In this document: piece by piece, positions 15,863-23,938 of the stretch | Layout: every line of letters starts with the position of its first letter | Position numbering within the stretch: position 1 is the stretch's first letter | Source: Alistipes sp. | GTDB taxonomy: Bacteria; Bacteroidota; Bacteroidia; Bacteroidales; Rikenellaceae | Assembly: GCA_019422485.1 (NCBI GenBank) | Contig: JAHZDG010000033.1 | Location: forward strand, 1 to 23,938 | DNA length: 23,938 nt | Reading direction: 5' to 3' | Made by a program: the position numbers and the translations under genes | Notes under the pieces: model-generated | Told to the model about the DNA's origin: nothing | The model's input: only the letters and a program-made list of their open reading frames with translations | The model's database searches: none

Positions 15863-15901
15863 AATTTGAAAGTTTTACGAGTGGTCGGCGGCGAGGTTCT
15901 C

Positions 15902-15916
15902 CCCCGCTCTTCGGGG
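15902..15916 (-). promoter_or_regulatory. Hairpin in the rpmI-rplT spacer
   Basis: On the minus strand CCCCGAAGAGCGGGG folds into a five-pair GC stem with an AAGAG loop, about 40 nt before the rplT start codon. There is no T run after it, so it is not a terminator. It could be an L20 control site or a simple RNA-stability element; neither is established. Confidence 0.35.
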
Positions 15917-15960
15917 CACAAACACTCTTAGTTTAACGAATGTGGCGAAACAACGATCAA

Positions 15961-16155
15961 TTATTTCACCAAAAGCTGTTTTACGCCGGCTTTATCGGCA
16001 GCTGAAACCAGACCCGAGTAGGTCAGATTCCGTTTTTGTTTAGTGGTTTTCTTCGTCAGGATGTGACTTTTGAAAGCGTGTTTTCTTTTGATCTTTCCTG
16101 TCCCGGTGAAAGCGAAACGTTTCTTTGCACCGGAGTTGGTTTTCATTTTCGGCAT
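15961..16155 (-). CDS. rpmI: 50S ribosomal protein L35
   Basis: A 64-residue protein with the full L35 pattern: MPKMKTNSGAKKRF, TGTGKIKRKHAFKSHIL, and a C-terminal region ending VKQLLVK. It is very basic and of normal length. It is the first gene of a two-gene transcript with rplT. The usual upstream partner infC is absent. The leader is about 30 nt from a strong promoter-like element. Confidence 0.97.
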   Translation of the reverse strand: MPKMKTNSGAKKRFAFTGTGKIKRKHAFKSHILTKKTTKQKRNLTYSGLVSAADKAGVKQLLVK

Positions 16156-16188
16156 TTCGAATGTGGATTTAAATAGTTAAACAGCGCA

Positions 16189-16219
16189 CAAAGGTAGAAA
16201 AAAGTTTCTGAATAACAAA
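16189..16219 (-). promoter_or_regulatory. Promoter of rpmI-rplT (TTTG-N19-TACCTTTG)
   Basis: On the minus strand TTTG (16219-16216) and TACCTTTG (16196-16189) are separated by exactly 19 nt, a full match to the Bacteroidota consensus. The predicted start is near 16183, about 28 nt before the rpmI ATG. This is one of the two clearest promoters in the window. Confidence 0.85.
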
Positions 16220-16356
16220 GTGTATTCGGATCTCTGTTTTTGAAGCGGGCAGCACTTTTTTCAAGTCGATTTACAAGGGAGGCCCAATCCGAGACCGACG
16301 TTCCCTGCAACGAAGCGTCGGCCGGACGGCATCCTTTGTGTGAAAGGGATATCAGA

Positions 16357-19300
16357 TCAGCGACCACCCAAAACCAGCTCGACGGGGCCGATCAGGCCGG
16401 CTTCGGGATCCCCTTTGTAGGGAGTGGGGATCGTCTGGTAGTGATTGGCCAAGGTGCTGTATACCAGAACTTCGATCTGATTCTCTCCCGGGTGAACCAG
16501 CGAGGTGATTTCGGCTTGGAAGGGTGAGTATATATACGTTCCGGCATCCTGACCGTTGATCTTCACTTCGCACGTGGCCGATACTTTTCCCAGATCGAGT
16601 CGTACGCCTTGGACAATCTGGTCGGCTGTCAGCGAGATCGTTTTGCGGTAGTACATGCCCCCCGAATAATAACGCAGGGCACCAACTTCCGACCAATCTC
16701 CGGTATTCATCAGACCGCTTCCGCAGTGCAACTGCACCGGTGCCCGGAAGACAGCGGCACCACTGAAGCCCTCTTCGGGGATGATTTGCAGGGCAACGAA
16801 ACTCATATGGAGTGATTTGCTCGGCAGTGTGATTTCGTATAGACCCGGTCCGGTTTGGCGGATTTGTCGTTTGGTGTCGATAGGAATACCGTCGACCCAT
16901 GCTTTCTCCAACTCTCCGGCGATGTCGATCGTCAGGGATTCCAAACCGGGCGCCGTAGCGAAGCGATAAGCGGTTCGTTCGCTGCCTGCCTGCACGCTGA
17001 AGGGCAGGTGGGCGGAGCGGAACCATTTCATGGCCACGATGTCGGAGTAAGGAGTGATGTCATTGACGCTACTGTCGGTCTCGGGCAGCAGAACCACCGC
17101 GCTGCGGGGACGAGGATCGAGGTAGATGTGTTGCGCCATGTTCAGCGGAAGTGTCGAGGTGTGCTCGAAAACCGCGATCAGCTCGTGCCAGCCTTTTTTG
17201 AGTTCGACACGATTGTCGTGTATGCTTTGGTGGTCGATCAGTAGCCGGTTGGGCTGTACGCCTTCCGTTTGGATGACATAATTGCCGTTTTCGGGTGCCA
17301 GGACGTGGGTGCGGAAAAGCATTTTCGTTCCGCGATCCAAAATCAGGAACCGATTGTCGACCCGGCCTTTCAGGCCGTGGTATCCTTGGGAACCGGGCTC
17401 GCCTTCCACGCCGTATTGCCACGAGAAGTCATACGGTTGCCAGTCGTGTCGTTTCCCGGCATGAATTTCGGCCAGCAGCTGGTCGGTGCTCAACGAGGAA
17501 GAGTCGGCGAGAAACTCCATTTGCTCGCCGAAACCGTAGGTACCTTCTCGCCAGGAGCTGTCGTTGAAGGTGGGTTGCATCCAGTTTTTGGGCAATCCCT
17601 TCAGCGGGGCATAGCGGAAACGACGGGCTTCCGGACCGATCATTCCGGCACTGGCCGGCAGTCGGAAATCGCCCCAAGTGTTGTCCAGGGTGGGTTTGGC
17701 CTCGACTTCCCACAGGCCTTCGATGGGCAGGCGGGTTTCAGGGGTACGGGCTGTCGTGTCCGGTGTTTCGAACGTCGGCTCACCCGGCGAGAAGACAATG
17801 ATCGAGGAGCGGTTTTCGGGTGCTTGCAGACGGAGATAGGTTCCGTTCGGCGTCACCCGGGTAATGGCTTGCGGAGTAAAGGTTCCGGTGGAGGCATTCC
17901 ATAACTCGACCTGACCTTTGGCCCGGAAGAAGCATTCGGTGCCCGGTTTGACGTTCATGACCATGTAAACATCTTGCTCCTTAATTCGTCGGTGGAGAAC
18001 TTTACCGCCCCCTTGTCCGGGATTGAAGTCGGGGATAACGGCCCGTTTGAGCAGTTGAACCAGCCCTCTTGAAGTGGCAATATAATAGCCCTTTCCCCCC
18101 ATGGGATTGCTTTGGGTTTTGGCGGCTACATCGGCGGTTTGATCCGCGGTCAGACCAAAAATCTCGAGGACGATCTGATCGACTTCCGGGTCGGAACTGC
18201 CCACTCGGTCACTGGCCATAGGGAGTTTTCCGATGCCGATAACGGTTCCTCCGGCTCGGTAGAAGTCCCGAATCTTTTGCAGAACGTCGAAATTCAACGC
18301 CTGGATGTCGTTTAAAATGAGTACCCGATAACGTTCCCGGCCGATCATCCACTGTTGGTCGGCGATTTGGGCCTGTCTCAATGAACGGGTGTCGATAAAG
18401 TCATAGTCGAGGCCGTTGTCGCTCATGAGTTGGGCGTAGGAAAAGTCGTAGTTCCCGGTTTGAGTCGGGTCAAAAGCCTGCAGGGTTTCCGTGGGGTAGA
18501 GCGTCAGGATGTCGCAGACATGGTCGCCCTGACTGGTGATATAGCTGAGACGCTCGGTGTATTCCAGCCATTTTTTCATGTGTTCCCAATAGGGCATGCG
18601 AAAATGGAAACAGGGCGGAGCCCATTCCCACCATCCCCCGTGAGTGGAGTAATAGAGTCCGTGCATGCAAACCAGGTTGCCTCCGGCGATGACATGGTGG
18701 TCGATCTGTTCGGTCAGCCATTCGGCCTTGCTGCCCCAACCCATGCTGTGGAAGGCTTCCAGCCAGGTGCGGGGACGGTTATACATATGGGCAATGGAGC
18801 TGGAAACCTTGGTTTGGATGAAACTCGATCCGCGGGCCGGAGCGTCGTTCCCCGGGGCGGTGAACCAGCTGGTGGCGCGGAAATAGTCGAGGTAGGAGAG
18901 CGGTTGCAGTCCGCGTCCCAGGTTGTCACAACCATAGATCAAGCCCCGTTCATGGTTCCAGTCGAAAATGGGTTTGAAATAGCGCTCTTCGGCCAGAGTC
19001 ATCACGACGTCGCAATAATCGAGACGGACTTTCGCGGTCATTCGACCGATGTTGTAGGCCAAGGCCGGCAGGTAGAGCCGGATGTTATAGCCTTTGCGGG
19101 CCCGGAACTCTTCGGGCATGTCTTCCGACCAGCTTAACAGGGTCAGCGGATAAAGCAGTTCATCCTGAAAGAAATAGTTCATGCCCCGCAATGCTTCCGG
19201 ACTCATTTTTTGTTCGAAGCGGGCGAAGTAGTGCTCCACCAAATCTTTCCCGCTGTCCGGATGGAGCAGGTAGTCGGCGCTGGTGTGAATGATATAAAGC

Positions 19301-20013
19301 GTTTGATCCGTTGTCGAGGGGGCTGTCCAGTCGAGGTGACCGTTCTGGATCTGGGGAGTCAGATCGTTGGGAACGCTGGGGTCAGGGGCCGCGTAGGCTA
19401 CCGCACACAAGGTGTTTTCGGGCAGATCGAGATGGATGCTCTCGCCGCTTTTTACTTCATGGCGGTCAATGTGCAGTTTCCCCTGGTAGTTGGCGTATTT
19501 GGGGCGGCGGAATGTTTCGTCGGGGTAGTAGCCGTTACCGATCCATCCGACCGTGTAGTCGTCTAACCCGGCCCCCATGTCGTGTTCGGCACAGGCCGTC
19601 GAGAACCAGTTCCAGAATTGCCACCATTCGTCAGAGAAGACCGGTGGTTCGCCTGCGTCGGTGTGGCCGTAAAGTCCGTACCTGTCTTTATGAAGGGCAG
19701 AATCCACAGAGGGATTCCGGTGAATGTAACTGACCGAAAATCCATCCGTGGCCGAACTGCCCAAAACGTCCAGCAGATGGGTCATGCGGTCGCGTTTGAG
19801 CGTATCGCCGTTGAACCACAGGAAGGGAACGTTTCCATATCCTTTGGGAGGGGAGGCAAAACTCGAACGAAGATCATGACCGTCGTCGGAAGAAGGATAT
19901 CCCCGGTAGCGTTGCGGATTCGATGTGTCAGTAGTTTGGGCGTGAACCGGAGCTTGGATGGTCAGGGCGGCCAGCAGCCCCAGTCCGGTAAAAAGGCTAT
20001 AAAGACTTTTCAT
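16357..20013 (-). CDS. Exported glycoside hydrolase, GH106-like (alpha-L-rhamnosidase-related)
   Basis: A 1218-residue protein. A signal peptide (MKSLYSLFTGLGLLAAL to VHAQ, about residues 1-26) sends it to the periplasm or beyond. The N-terminal half has GH106 traits: FLWFNGDTLKRDRM (about 64-77), GMNYFFQDELLYP (277-289) followed by MPEEFRARKGYN and YLPAL, the EAFHSMGWG segment (419-427) and the later HVIAGGN and CMHG. D284/E285 and E419 are candidate active-site acids by position. The C-terminal 100 or so residues form a GH2-like sugar-binding sandwich (YYRKTISLTADQ, GENQIEVLVYSTLANHY). GH106 enzymes known to me cleave alpha-L-rhamnose from pectic glycans; the substrate here is not proven. 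The frame is open to 20112, but that start lies inside the gltX terminator, so the Met at 20013 before the signal peptide is chosen. No SusC/SusD genes are nearby. Confidence 0.78.
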   Translation of the reverse strand: MKSLYSLFTGLGLLAALTIQAPVHAQTTDTSNPQRYRGYPSSDDGHDLRSSFASPPKGYGNVPFLWFNGDTLKRDRMTHLLDVLGSSATDGFSVSYIHRNPSVDSALHKDRYGLYGHTDAGEPPVFSDEWWQFWNWFSTACAEHDMGAGLDDYTVGWIGNGYYPDETFRRPKYANYQGKLHIDRHEVKSGESIHLDLPENTLCAVAYAAPDPSVPNDLTPQIQNGHLDWTAPSTTDQTLYIIHTSADYLLHPDSGKDLVEHYFARFEQKMSPEALRGMNYFFQDELLYPLTLLSWSEDMPEEFRARKGYNIRLYLPALAYNIGRMTAKVRLDYCDVVMTLAEERYFKPIFDWNHERGLIYGCDNLGRGLQPLSYLDYFRATSWFTAPGNDAPARGSSFIQTKVSSSIAHMYNRPRTWLEAFHSMGWGSKAEWLTEQIDHHVIAGGNLVCMHGLYYSTHGGWWEWAPPCFHFRMPYWEHMKKWLEYTERLSYITSQGDHVCDILTLYPTETLQAFDPTQTGNYDFSYAQLMSDNGLDYDFIDTRSLRQAQIADQQWMIGRERYRVLILNDIQALNFDVLQKIRDFYRAGGTVIGIGKLPMASDRVGSSDPEVDQIVLEIFGLTADQTADVAAKTQSNPMGGKGYYIATSRGLVQLLKRAVIPDFNPGQGGGKVLHRRIKEQDVYMVMNVKPGTECFFRAKGQVELWNASTGTFTPQAITRVTPNGTYLRLQAPENRSSIIVFSPGEPTFETPDTTARTPETRLPIEGLWEVEAKPTLDNTWGDFRLPASAGMIGPEARRFRYAPLKGLPKNWMQPTFNDSSWREGTYGFGEQMEFLADSSSLSTDQLLAEIHAGKRHDWQPYDFSWQYGVEGEPGSQGYHGLKGRVDNRFLILDRGTKMLFRTHVLAPENGNYVIQTEGVQPNRLLIDHQSIHDNRVELKKGWHELIAVFEHTSTLPLNMAQHIYLDPRPRSAVVLLPETDSSVNDITPYSDIVAMKWFRSAHLPFSVQAGSERTAYRFATAPGLESLTIDIAGELEKAWVDGIPIDTKRQIRQTGPGLYEITLPSKSLHMSFVALQIIPEEGFSGAAVFRAPVQLHCGSGLMNTGDWSEVGALRYYSGGMYYRKTISLTADQIVQGVRLDLGKVSATCEVKINGQDAGTYIYSPFQAEITSLVHPGENQIEVLVYSTLANHYQTIPTPYKGDPEAGLIGPVELVLGGR

Positions 20014-20047
20014 GAACAGGGTGTTTAAGGGCTTTGCGAACCGACAG

Positions 20048-20055
20048 TAAAGATA
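20048..20055 (-). promoter_or_regulatory. Weak candidate -7 box for the GH106-like gene
   Basis: TATCTTTA on the minus strand differs from TAnnTTTG only in the last base and lies 35 nt before the chosen start codon, just after the gltX terminator. No -33 box is visible. It supports the later start codon. Confidence 0.35.
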
Positions 20056-20088
20056 GCAATTCTGCAGGGAGCTTCCCAGTTTTAAAAC

Positions 20089-20118
20089 AAAAAAGATGCC
20101 CCGGAAGAGCATCTTTTT
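20089..20118 (-). terminator. Intrinsic terminator of gltX
   Basis: On the minus strand a 10-bp stem (20109-20118 with 20090-20099) and a nine-base loop run into TTTTTTGTTTT. It lies 20 nt after the gltX stop and before the hydrolase gene, so the two are separate transcripts. Confidence 0.85.
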
Positions 20119-20137
20119 ATAAGGTGAAATGATTGGG

Positions 20138-21676
20138 TTATTCGGCCGAGGGGATCCCTAATACTTCGATGGCGCGGTCCAGTCGTCGCAGGGTTTCTTC
20201 TTTGCCGATAAATTCGCAGATCGAGTAGAGGTTCGGGCCCGAGCTTTCGCCGACCAATGCCAGTCGGAACGAGTTCATGACTTTGCCCATGGGGTATTCC
20301 CGGCTCATGATCCAATCGTGTACCAGCGGTTCGGTGTTTGCTTGCGAGAAATCGCTGACTTCGGCCAACAGGGCCCGCAGTTCGACGATATGGCTCGGAA
20401 TGTCGCCTTTCCAGAATTTGGAGACGGCTTTGGGAGCATATTCCGTGGGGGCGACGAACAGGAAGTGCGACAAGCCCCAGAATTCGTTGACAAACGTAGC
20501 GCGATCCTTGATCAGTCCGGCTGCGCAGGCTGCCTTTTCGAGGGTGGTTTCTACGCCATGCTCTTGAAGCATGGGCAGGAACATGGCACCCAGTTCTTCA
20601 TCGGAACGGGCTTTGAGGTATTGGGCGTTGAACCAGCGGGCTTTTTCGGGATTGAAGTGGGCCCCGCTTTTGCTGACGCGTTCCAGGCTGAAGGCTGCGA
20701 TGAGTTCATCCATGGAGAAGATCTCCTGTTCAGTGCCGGGGTTCCAGCCCAGCAGAGCCAGCAGGTTGACGAAAGCTTCCGGGAAATAACCGTCTTCACG
20801 GTAGCCGCGCGAAACTTCGCCGGTCGGAGAGGTCCATTTCAACGGGAAAACCGGGAACCCCATCTTGTCTCCGTCGCGTTTGCTGAGCTTGCCGCCCCCG
20901 CCGGGTTTGAGCAACAGCGGCAGGTGAGCAAATTCCGGCTGGGTGTCGCTCCATCCGAAAGCCCGGTAGAGCAGGTAGTGCAGCGGCAGAGAAGGCAACC
21001 ATTCCTCACCTCGGATGACATGGGTGATCTCCATCAGGTGGTCGTCCACAATGTTGGCCAGGTGATAGGTCGGCAGGGCGTCGGCCGATTTATAGAGCAC
21101 TTTGTCGTCCAGCGTCGAGGTGTTGACCACCACTTCGTCCCGGATCAGGTCGTGCATGCGGACCTCTTCGTTTTCGGGCATTTTGAAGCGGATCACCCAT
21201 TGGTCGCCGCGGTCGAGGCGTGCTTTGACCTCTTCGGGACTCAAGGCCAACGAGGTGGCCAGTCGCTTCCGTACCGTATAGTTATAGGCGAAGGTTTCGC
21301 CCCGGCTTTCGAATTCAGCCCGGATGGCGGCCAGTTCTTCGGGGGTATCGAAGGCGTAGTAGGCGTCGCCCGATTCGACCAGCTGCAAGGCATATTTGAG
21401 ATAGATTTCTCGCCGTTCGCTCTGACGATACGGTGCGTGAGGACCTCCCTGTTCGATGCCTTCGTCGATGGTGATGCCACACCATTTCAGTGCTTCGAGG
21501 ATGTAGGCTTCGGCGCCCGGAACGAAACGCTGCGAGTCGGTATCTTCGATGCGCAGGATGAAATCGCCGCCCTGTTGACGGGCGAACAGATAGTTATACA
21601 AAGCGGTGCGTACGCCGCCCATGTGGAGCGGACCGGTGGGACTGGGTGCGAAACGTACCCGAACTTTTCTTGCCAT
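20138..21676 (-). CDS. gltX: Glutamyl-tRNA synthetase
   Basis: A 512-residue class I aminoacyl-tRNA synthetase charging tRNA-Glu. The HIGH box appears as HMGG (18-21) in FAPSPTGPLHMGGVRTALYN, and the KMSKS loop as KLSKR (263-267). RIEDTDSQR (42-50) is the expected glutamate-site region, and the C-terminal anticodon-binding helical part ends VLGIPSAE. Length and motifs are normal for the bacterial discriminating-type or non-discriminating enzyme, which the sequence alone does not separate. The gene lies 153 nt after ychF with its own terminator. Confidence 0.97.
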   Translation of the reverse strand: MARKVRVRFAPSPTGPLHMGGVRTALYNYLFARQQGGDFILRIEDTDSQRFVPGAEAYILEALKWCGITIDEGIEQGGPHAPYRQSERREIYLKYALQLVESGDAYYAFDTPEELAAIRAEFESRGETFAYNYTVRKRLATSLALSPEEVKARLDRGDQWVIRFKMPENEEVRMHDLIRDEVVVNTSTLDDKVLYKSADALPTYHLANIVDDHLMEITHVIRGEEWLPSLPLHYLLYRAFGWSDTQPEFAHLPLLLKPGGGGKLSKRDGDKMGFPVFPLKWTSPTGEVSRGYREDGYFPEAFVNLLALLGWNPGTEQEIFSMDELIAAFSLERVSKSGAHFNPEKARWFNAQYLKARSDEELGAMFLPMLQEHGVETTLEKAACAAGLIKDRATFVNEFWGLSHFLFVAPTEYAPKAVSKFWKGDIPSHIVELRALLAEVSDFSQANTEPLVHDWIMSREYPMGKVMNSFRLALVGESSGPNLYSICEFIGKEETLRRLDRAIEVLGIPSAE

Positions 21677-21698
21677 GAAAATGCGAACTATATATTGG

Positions 21699-21711
21699 GT
21701 TGTTGAACAAC
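21699..21711. promoter_or_regulatory. Small perfect palindrome before gltX
   Basis: GTTGTT-G-AACAAC is a 13-bp perfect dyad 23 nt upstream of the gltX start. It may be a small hairpin in the leader or a binding site, or chance. No consensus promoter is visible in the ychF-gltX gap. Confidence 0.2.
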
Positions 21712-21829
21712 GAAGGGCGGCTGTGGGCCTCCACTTCGAGGATTATTTCGTAAAACTGAGAGCGGGTTCATCGGTCAGGGCGCTGAGCAGCAGCATTCTG
21801 TTTGAAGATGAAGCGGCTCTTGTCGGAAC

Positions 21830-22927
21830 TCAGACGTTGAACAGGAAGTGCATGATGTCACCGTCCTGCACCACATATTCCTTGCCTTCGATGGCGATCT
21901 TGCCGGCTTCGCGGCAGGCCTTTTCCGAACCCAGTGCCACATAGTCGTCGTATTTGATGACTTCGGCCCGGATGAATCCCCGTTCGAAATCGGTGTGGAT
22001 GATACCGGCGGCCTGAGGGGCTTTGGTTCCTTTCTTGTAGGTCCAGGCTCGGGTTTCGTCGGGACCGGTGGTGAAATAGGTCTCCAGTTCCAGCAGGTCA
22101 TAGGCCGAGCGAATCAGACGGCTGACCCCCGATTCGTGCAGACCGGCTTCTTCGAGGAACATCTGGCGTTCTTCATAGGTTTCCAGTTCGGCGATGTCGG
22201 CTTCCAGCGCGGCAGCTACGATCAGCAGCTGGGCGTTTTCCTGGGCGATCGCCTGACGTACGGCTTCCACATGGGCATTGCCGGTGGTGGCGCTGGCTTC
22301 GTCGACGTTGCAGACATACAGAACCGGTTTGTTGGTGAGCAGTTGCAATTCGCGGGCCAGTTTGAGGTCTTCTTTGTCGACCTCTACGGTACGGGCGCTG
22401 AGCCCCTGTTCGAGGGCTGCCTTGTAGCGGGAGAGCAGTTCATAGAGCCGTTTTGCCGTTTTGTCGCCGGTGACAGCCTGTTTCTGCACCTTGGCGATGC
22501 GGCTTTCGACGGTTTCGAGGTCTTTGAGCTGCAATTCGGTGTCGATGATTTCTTTATCGCGCACGGGGTTGACCGAACCGTCGACATGGGTGATGTTGTC
22601 GTTTTCGAAGCAGCGCAATACGTGGATAATGGCGTCCGTTTCGCGAATGTTGCCCAAAAATTTGTTGCCCAGCCCTTCGCCTTTGGAGGCTCCTTTCACC
22701 AGCCCGGCGATGTCGACGATTTCGATCGTCGTGGGGATCAGTTTTTTAGGATTGTCGATTTCGGCCAGTTTGATCAGCCGTTCGTCGGGAACGGTGATTA
22801 CGCCTACGTTGGGTTCTATGGTGCAAAAAGGAAAATTCGCAGCCTGGGCCCGGGCGTTCGACAAACAGTTGAACAGAGTCGATTTACCCACATTGGGCAG
22901 GCCGACGATTCCGCATTGAAGTGCCAT
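21830..22927 (-). CDS. ychF: YchF-type ATPase (Obg family)
   Basis: A 365-residue P-loop protein of the YchF/Ola1 branch, which prefers ATP and associates with ribosomes. G1 is GLPNVGKS (8-15), a switch II region DIAGLVKGASKGEGLGN follows, and the G4 position reads NVDE instead of NKxD, as in YchF and in line with ATP specificity. A coiled-coil region sits in the middle, and the TGS domain forms the C-terminus (RAWTYKKGTKAPQAAGIIH to DGDIMHFLFNV). Length is normal. It is transcribed leftward from a -7 box at 22956-22963. Confidence 0.97.
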   Translation of the reverse strand: MALQCGIVGLPNVGKSTLFNCLSNARAQAANFPFCTIEPNVGVITVPDERLIKLAEIDNPKKLIPTTIEIVDIAGLVKGASKGEGLGNKFLGNIRETDAIIHVLRCFENDNITHVDGSVNPVRDKEIIDTELQLKDLETVESRIAKVQKQAVTGDKTAKRLYELLSRYKAALEQGLSARTVEVDKEDLKLARELQLLTNKPVLYVCNVDEASATTGNAHVEAVRQAIAQENAQLLIVAAALEADIAELETYEERQMFLEEAGLHESGVSRLIRSAYDLLELETYFTTGPDETRAWTYKKGTKAPQAAGIIHTDFERGFIRAEVIKYDDYVALGSEKACREAGKIAIEGKEYVVQDGDIMHFLFNV

Positions 22928-22955
22928 GTTTTAGAATGATTAGTGTTACAAGGGG

Positions 22956-22963
22956 CAAAGATA
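22956..22963 (-). promoter_or_regulatory. Candidate -7 box for ychF
   Basis: TATCTTTG on the minus strand is a perfect TAnnTTTG match 28 nt before the ychF ATG. The -33 position lacks TTTG, so the promoter may depend on an extended or degenerate upstream element. Confidence 0.55.
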
Positions 22964-23023
22964 CCAATTTATTTGCAAGAATCAGCGATTCACGGTCTTT
23001 TAAAAACCGGTTGTGAACAGGCT

Positions 23024-23056
23024 TTTGAAGGGAATATATACTTTTTTCTATCTTTG
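23024..23056 (+). promoter_or_regulatory. Promoter of the partial lipoprotein gene (TTTG-N21-TATCTTTG)
   Basis: TTTG at 23024-23027 and TATCTTTG at 23049-23056 are spaced by 21 nt, within the consensus range. The spacer is A/T-rich. Transcription would start near 23063, about 40 nt before the first ATG, divergent from ychF. Confidence 0.8.
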
Positions 23057-23100
23057 CGGCGTTCGTTTGGCGGACGAATCCCAACAAAACGTTTGTCAAT

Positions 23101-23938
23101 ATGTTTCATATGTTTATGCATGCCGGGCGGAGACGGTGGGTGGTGTGTTCCCTGTGTCTCTTAGCTTCGTGTGTCGATGCCGATTACGATTTGCGGCAGG
23201 ATCTTGATTTAAGTGTCGGAGTGGGGGGCGAGTATTTGACCGTGCCGTTCGGAAGTACGGAGCCCATCCCGTTGAACCGAATTCTGAAAACCGAAAATTC
23301 CGGAATGCTTCAGACCGATGCTCAAGGAAATTATCGGTTGCTGAAACAAGCCTCTTTTTCGTGGGAGGTTCCTCCCGTTGATCCGGTGACGATAGAGGTT
23401 TCTCCTCATGTGTTTAAACCGATCCGTCTGAATTTTGTTTCGGAACCGATTTTGGGAGCTGTTTCTACGGTTGATATCCGGCTGTCGGCTGCGGTCGAAG
23501 CCGAGGAGGTTGAGCCGATCGATACCTCGCTTCCGGAACAGGTGCAGGAGATCGACTGGATGACTTTTCGACAACCGGTCTATGCTGTTTTGTCGATTCG
23601 TGTGAGCGGGGCGACCGGCGGACTGGAACAACTTCAACTGGAGAATTTGAAAGTGAGTTTCCCGGAATATATTCGTTTAGTGGAGACGGGAACATCTTCC
23701 ATCACGATTGATGACGTAGTCTCGGCGTCGACCGGTTTCACTCGTCTCATCGAGGTCGAGCAAATGGTGTTTGAACAAAATCCGGTATCGGAGGGCGCTT
23801 TGCGTTTGTCTGTGCCGATCCGTCTGGAAGGGAAAGTTGTGGTTCCAGAGGGAACGTCTGGAAGTTCTCTTCCGGAAGAAGTGGTGTTGGAGCCGGTCGT
23901 AACCTTGTCGGAGATGCCGGTGGGTTTGGTGCTGGGGC
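23101..23938 (+). CDS. Lipoprotein of unknown function, 3' end outside the window
   Basis: An open frame from 23101 runs to the window edge without a stop, so it is partial (279 full codons seen). The N-terminus has basic residues (RRR, 10-12), a hydrophobic segment and a lipobox LASC with Cys at residue 24, followed by VDADYDL, an acidic start typical of surface-exposed Bacteroidota lipoproteins. The mature part opens with DYDLRQDLDLSVGVGGEYL and TVPFGSTEPIPLNRIL. I recall similar openings in uncharacterised Bacteroidales lipoproteins but can give no function. The rest is beta-rich with alternating hydrophobic residues and no TM segment. Later ATGs at 23110 and 23116 are alternative starts. 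A consensus promoter lies about 45 nt upstream. Confidence 0.72.
   Translation, partial: MFHMFMHAGRRRWVVCSLCLLASCVDADYDLRQDLDLSVGVGGEYLTVPFGSTEPIPLNRILKTENSGMLQTDAQGNYRLLKQASFSWEVPPVDPVTIEVSPHVFKPIRLNFVSEPILGAVSTVDIRLSAAVEAEEVEPIDTSLPEQVQEIDWMTFRQPVYAVLSIRVSGATGGLEQLQLENLKVSFPEYIRLVETGTSSITIDDVVSASTGFTRLIEVEQMVFEQNPVSEGALRLSVPIRLEGKVVVPEGTSGSSLPEEVVLEPVVTLSEMPVGLVLG

Noticed and set aside
20014..20112. Extended N-terminus for the GH106-like protein
   Set aside because: The start would lie within the gltX terminator and put 33 residues before a complete signal peptide.
20318..21706. 462-residue open frame on the plus strand
   Set aside because: It mirrors gltX, whose catalytic motifs are all present; long antisense frames are common opposite GC-rich codons.
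21848..22939. 363-residue open frame on the plus strand
   Set aside because: It is fully antisense to ychF and rich in Phe/Gly/Val/Asp from reversed codons.

Overview
The window looks like chromosomal DNA from a member of the Bacteroidales (Bacteroidota). The reasons are promoter elements of the TTTG / TAnnTTTG type, A/T-rich translation starts without clear Shine-Dalgarno sequences, a lipoprotein of the DUF6562 type, a large exported GH106-like glycoside hydrolase and a lone FtsX/MacB-type permease. A Rikenellaceae/Alistipes-like source is plausible but is only an inference from protein style and the fairly GC-rich housekeeping genes.

Layout. 1-184: the 3' end of tRNA-Tyr and a complete tRNA-Thr(GGT), followed by a terminator. 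227-3691: a visibly AT-richer block with a long leader carrying two overlapping candidate promoters, a large lipoprotein (DUF6562-like domain plus GLUG-like repeats) and a small exported orphan protein. 3918-6708 (minus strand): a two-FtsX-domain permease broken by one extra base, a nested palindrome that may be a double operator, and a small secreted YHYH protein. 6943-10551 (minus): recQ, a DEDDy 3'-5' exonuclease and an RlmI-like rRNA methyltransferase in an apparent operon. The recQ copy has lost the region that should encode Walker A. 10779-11414 (minus): plsY. 11853-15263 (plus): a YitT-family membrane protein, miaB and a LysR-type regulator. 15518-16155 (minus): rpmI-rplT with its own consensus promoter and no infC. 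16357-20013 (minus): the GH106-like hydrolase. 20138-22927 (minus): gltX and ychF. 23101-end (plus): a lipoprotein gene that runs off the window.

Most genes from 6.9 kb onward are housekeeping: translation (gltX, rplT, rpmI, miaB, rlmI, ychF), phospholipid synthesis (plsY) and DNA repair (recQ). The unusual material is on the left and at specific lesions. Two genes, recQ and the FtsX permease, do not read as single intact frames; each may be a real mutation or an assembly error. The most distinctive non-coding element is a 43-bp sequence at 6357-6399 in which two 17-bp dyads (TGTCTA-N5-TAGACA) sit inside a larger perfect inverted repeat, between the YHYH gene and the permease. I see no CRISPR array, transposase, integrase or phage gene, and no clearly new multi-gene system.
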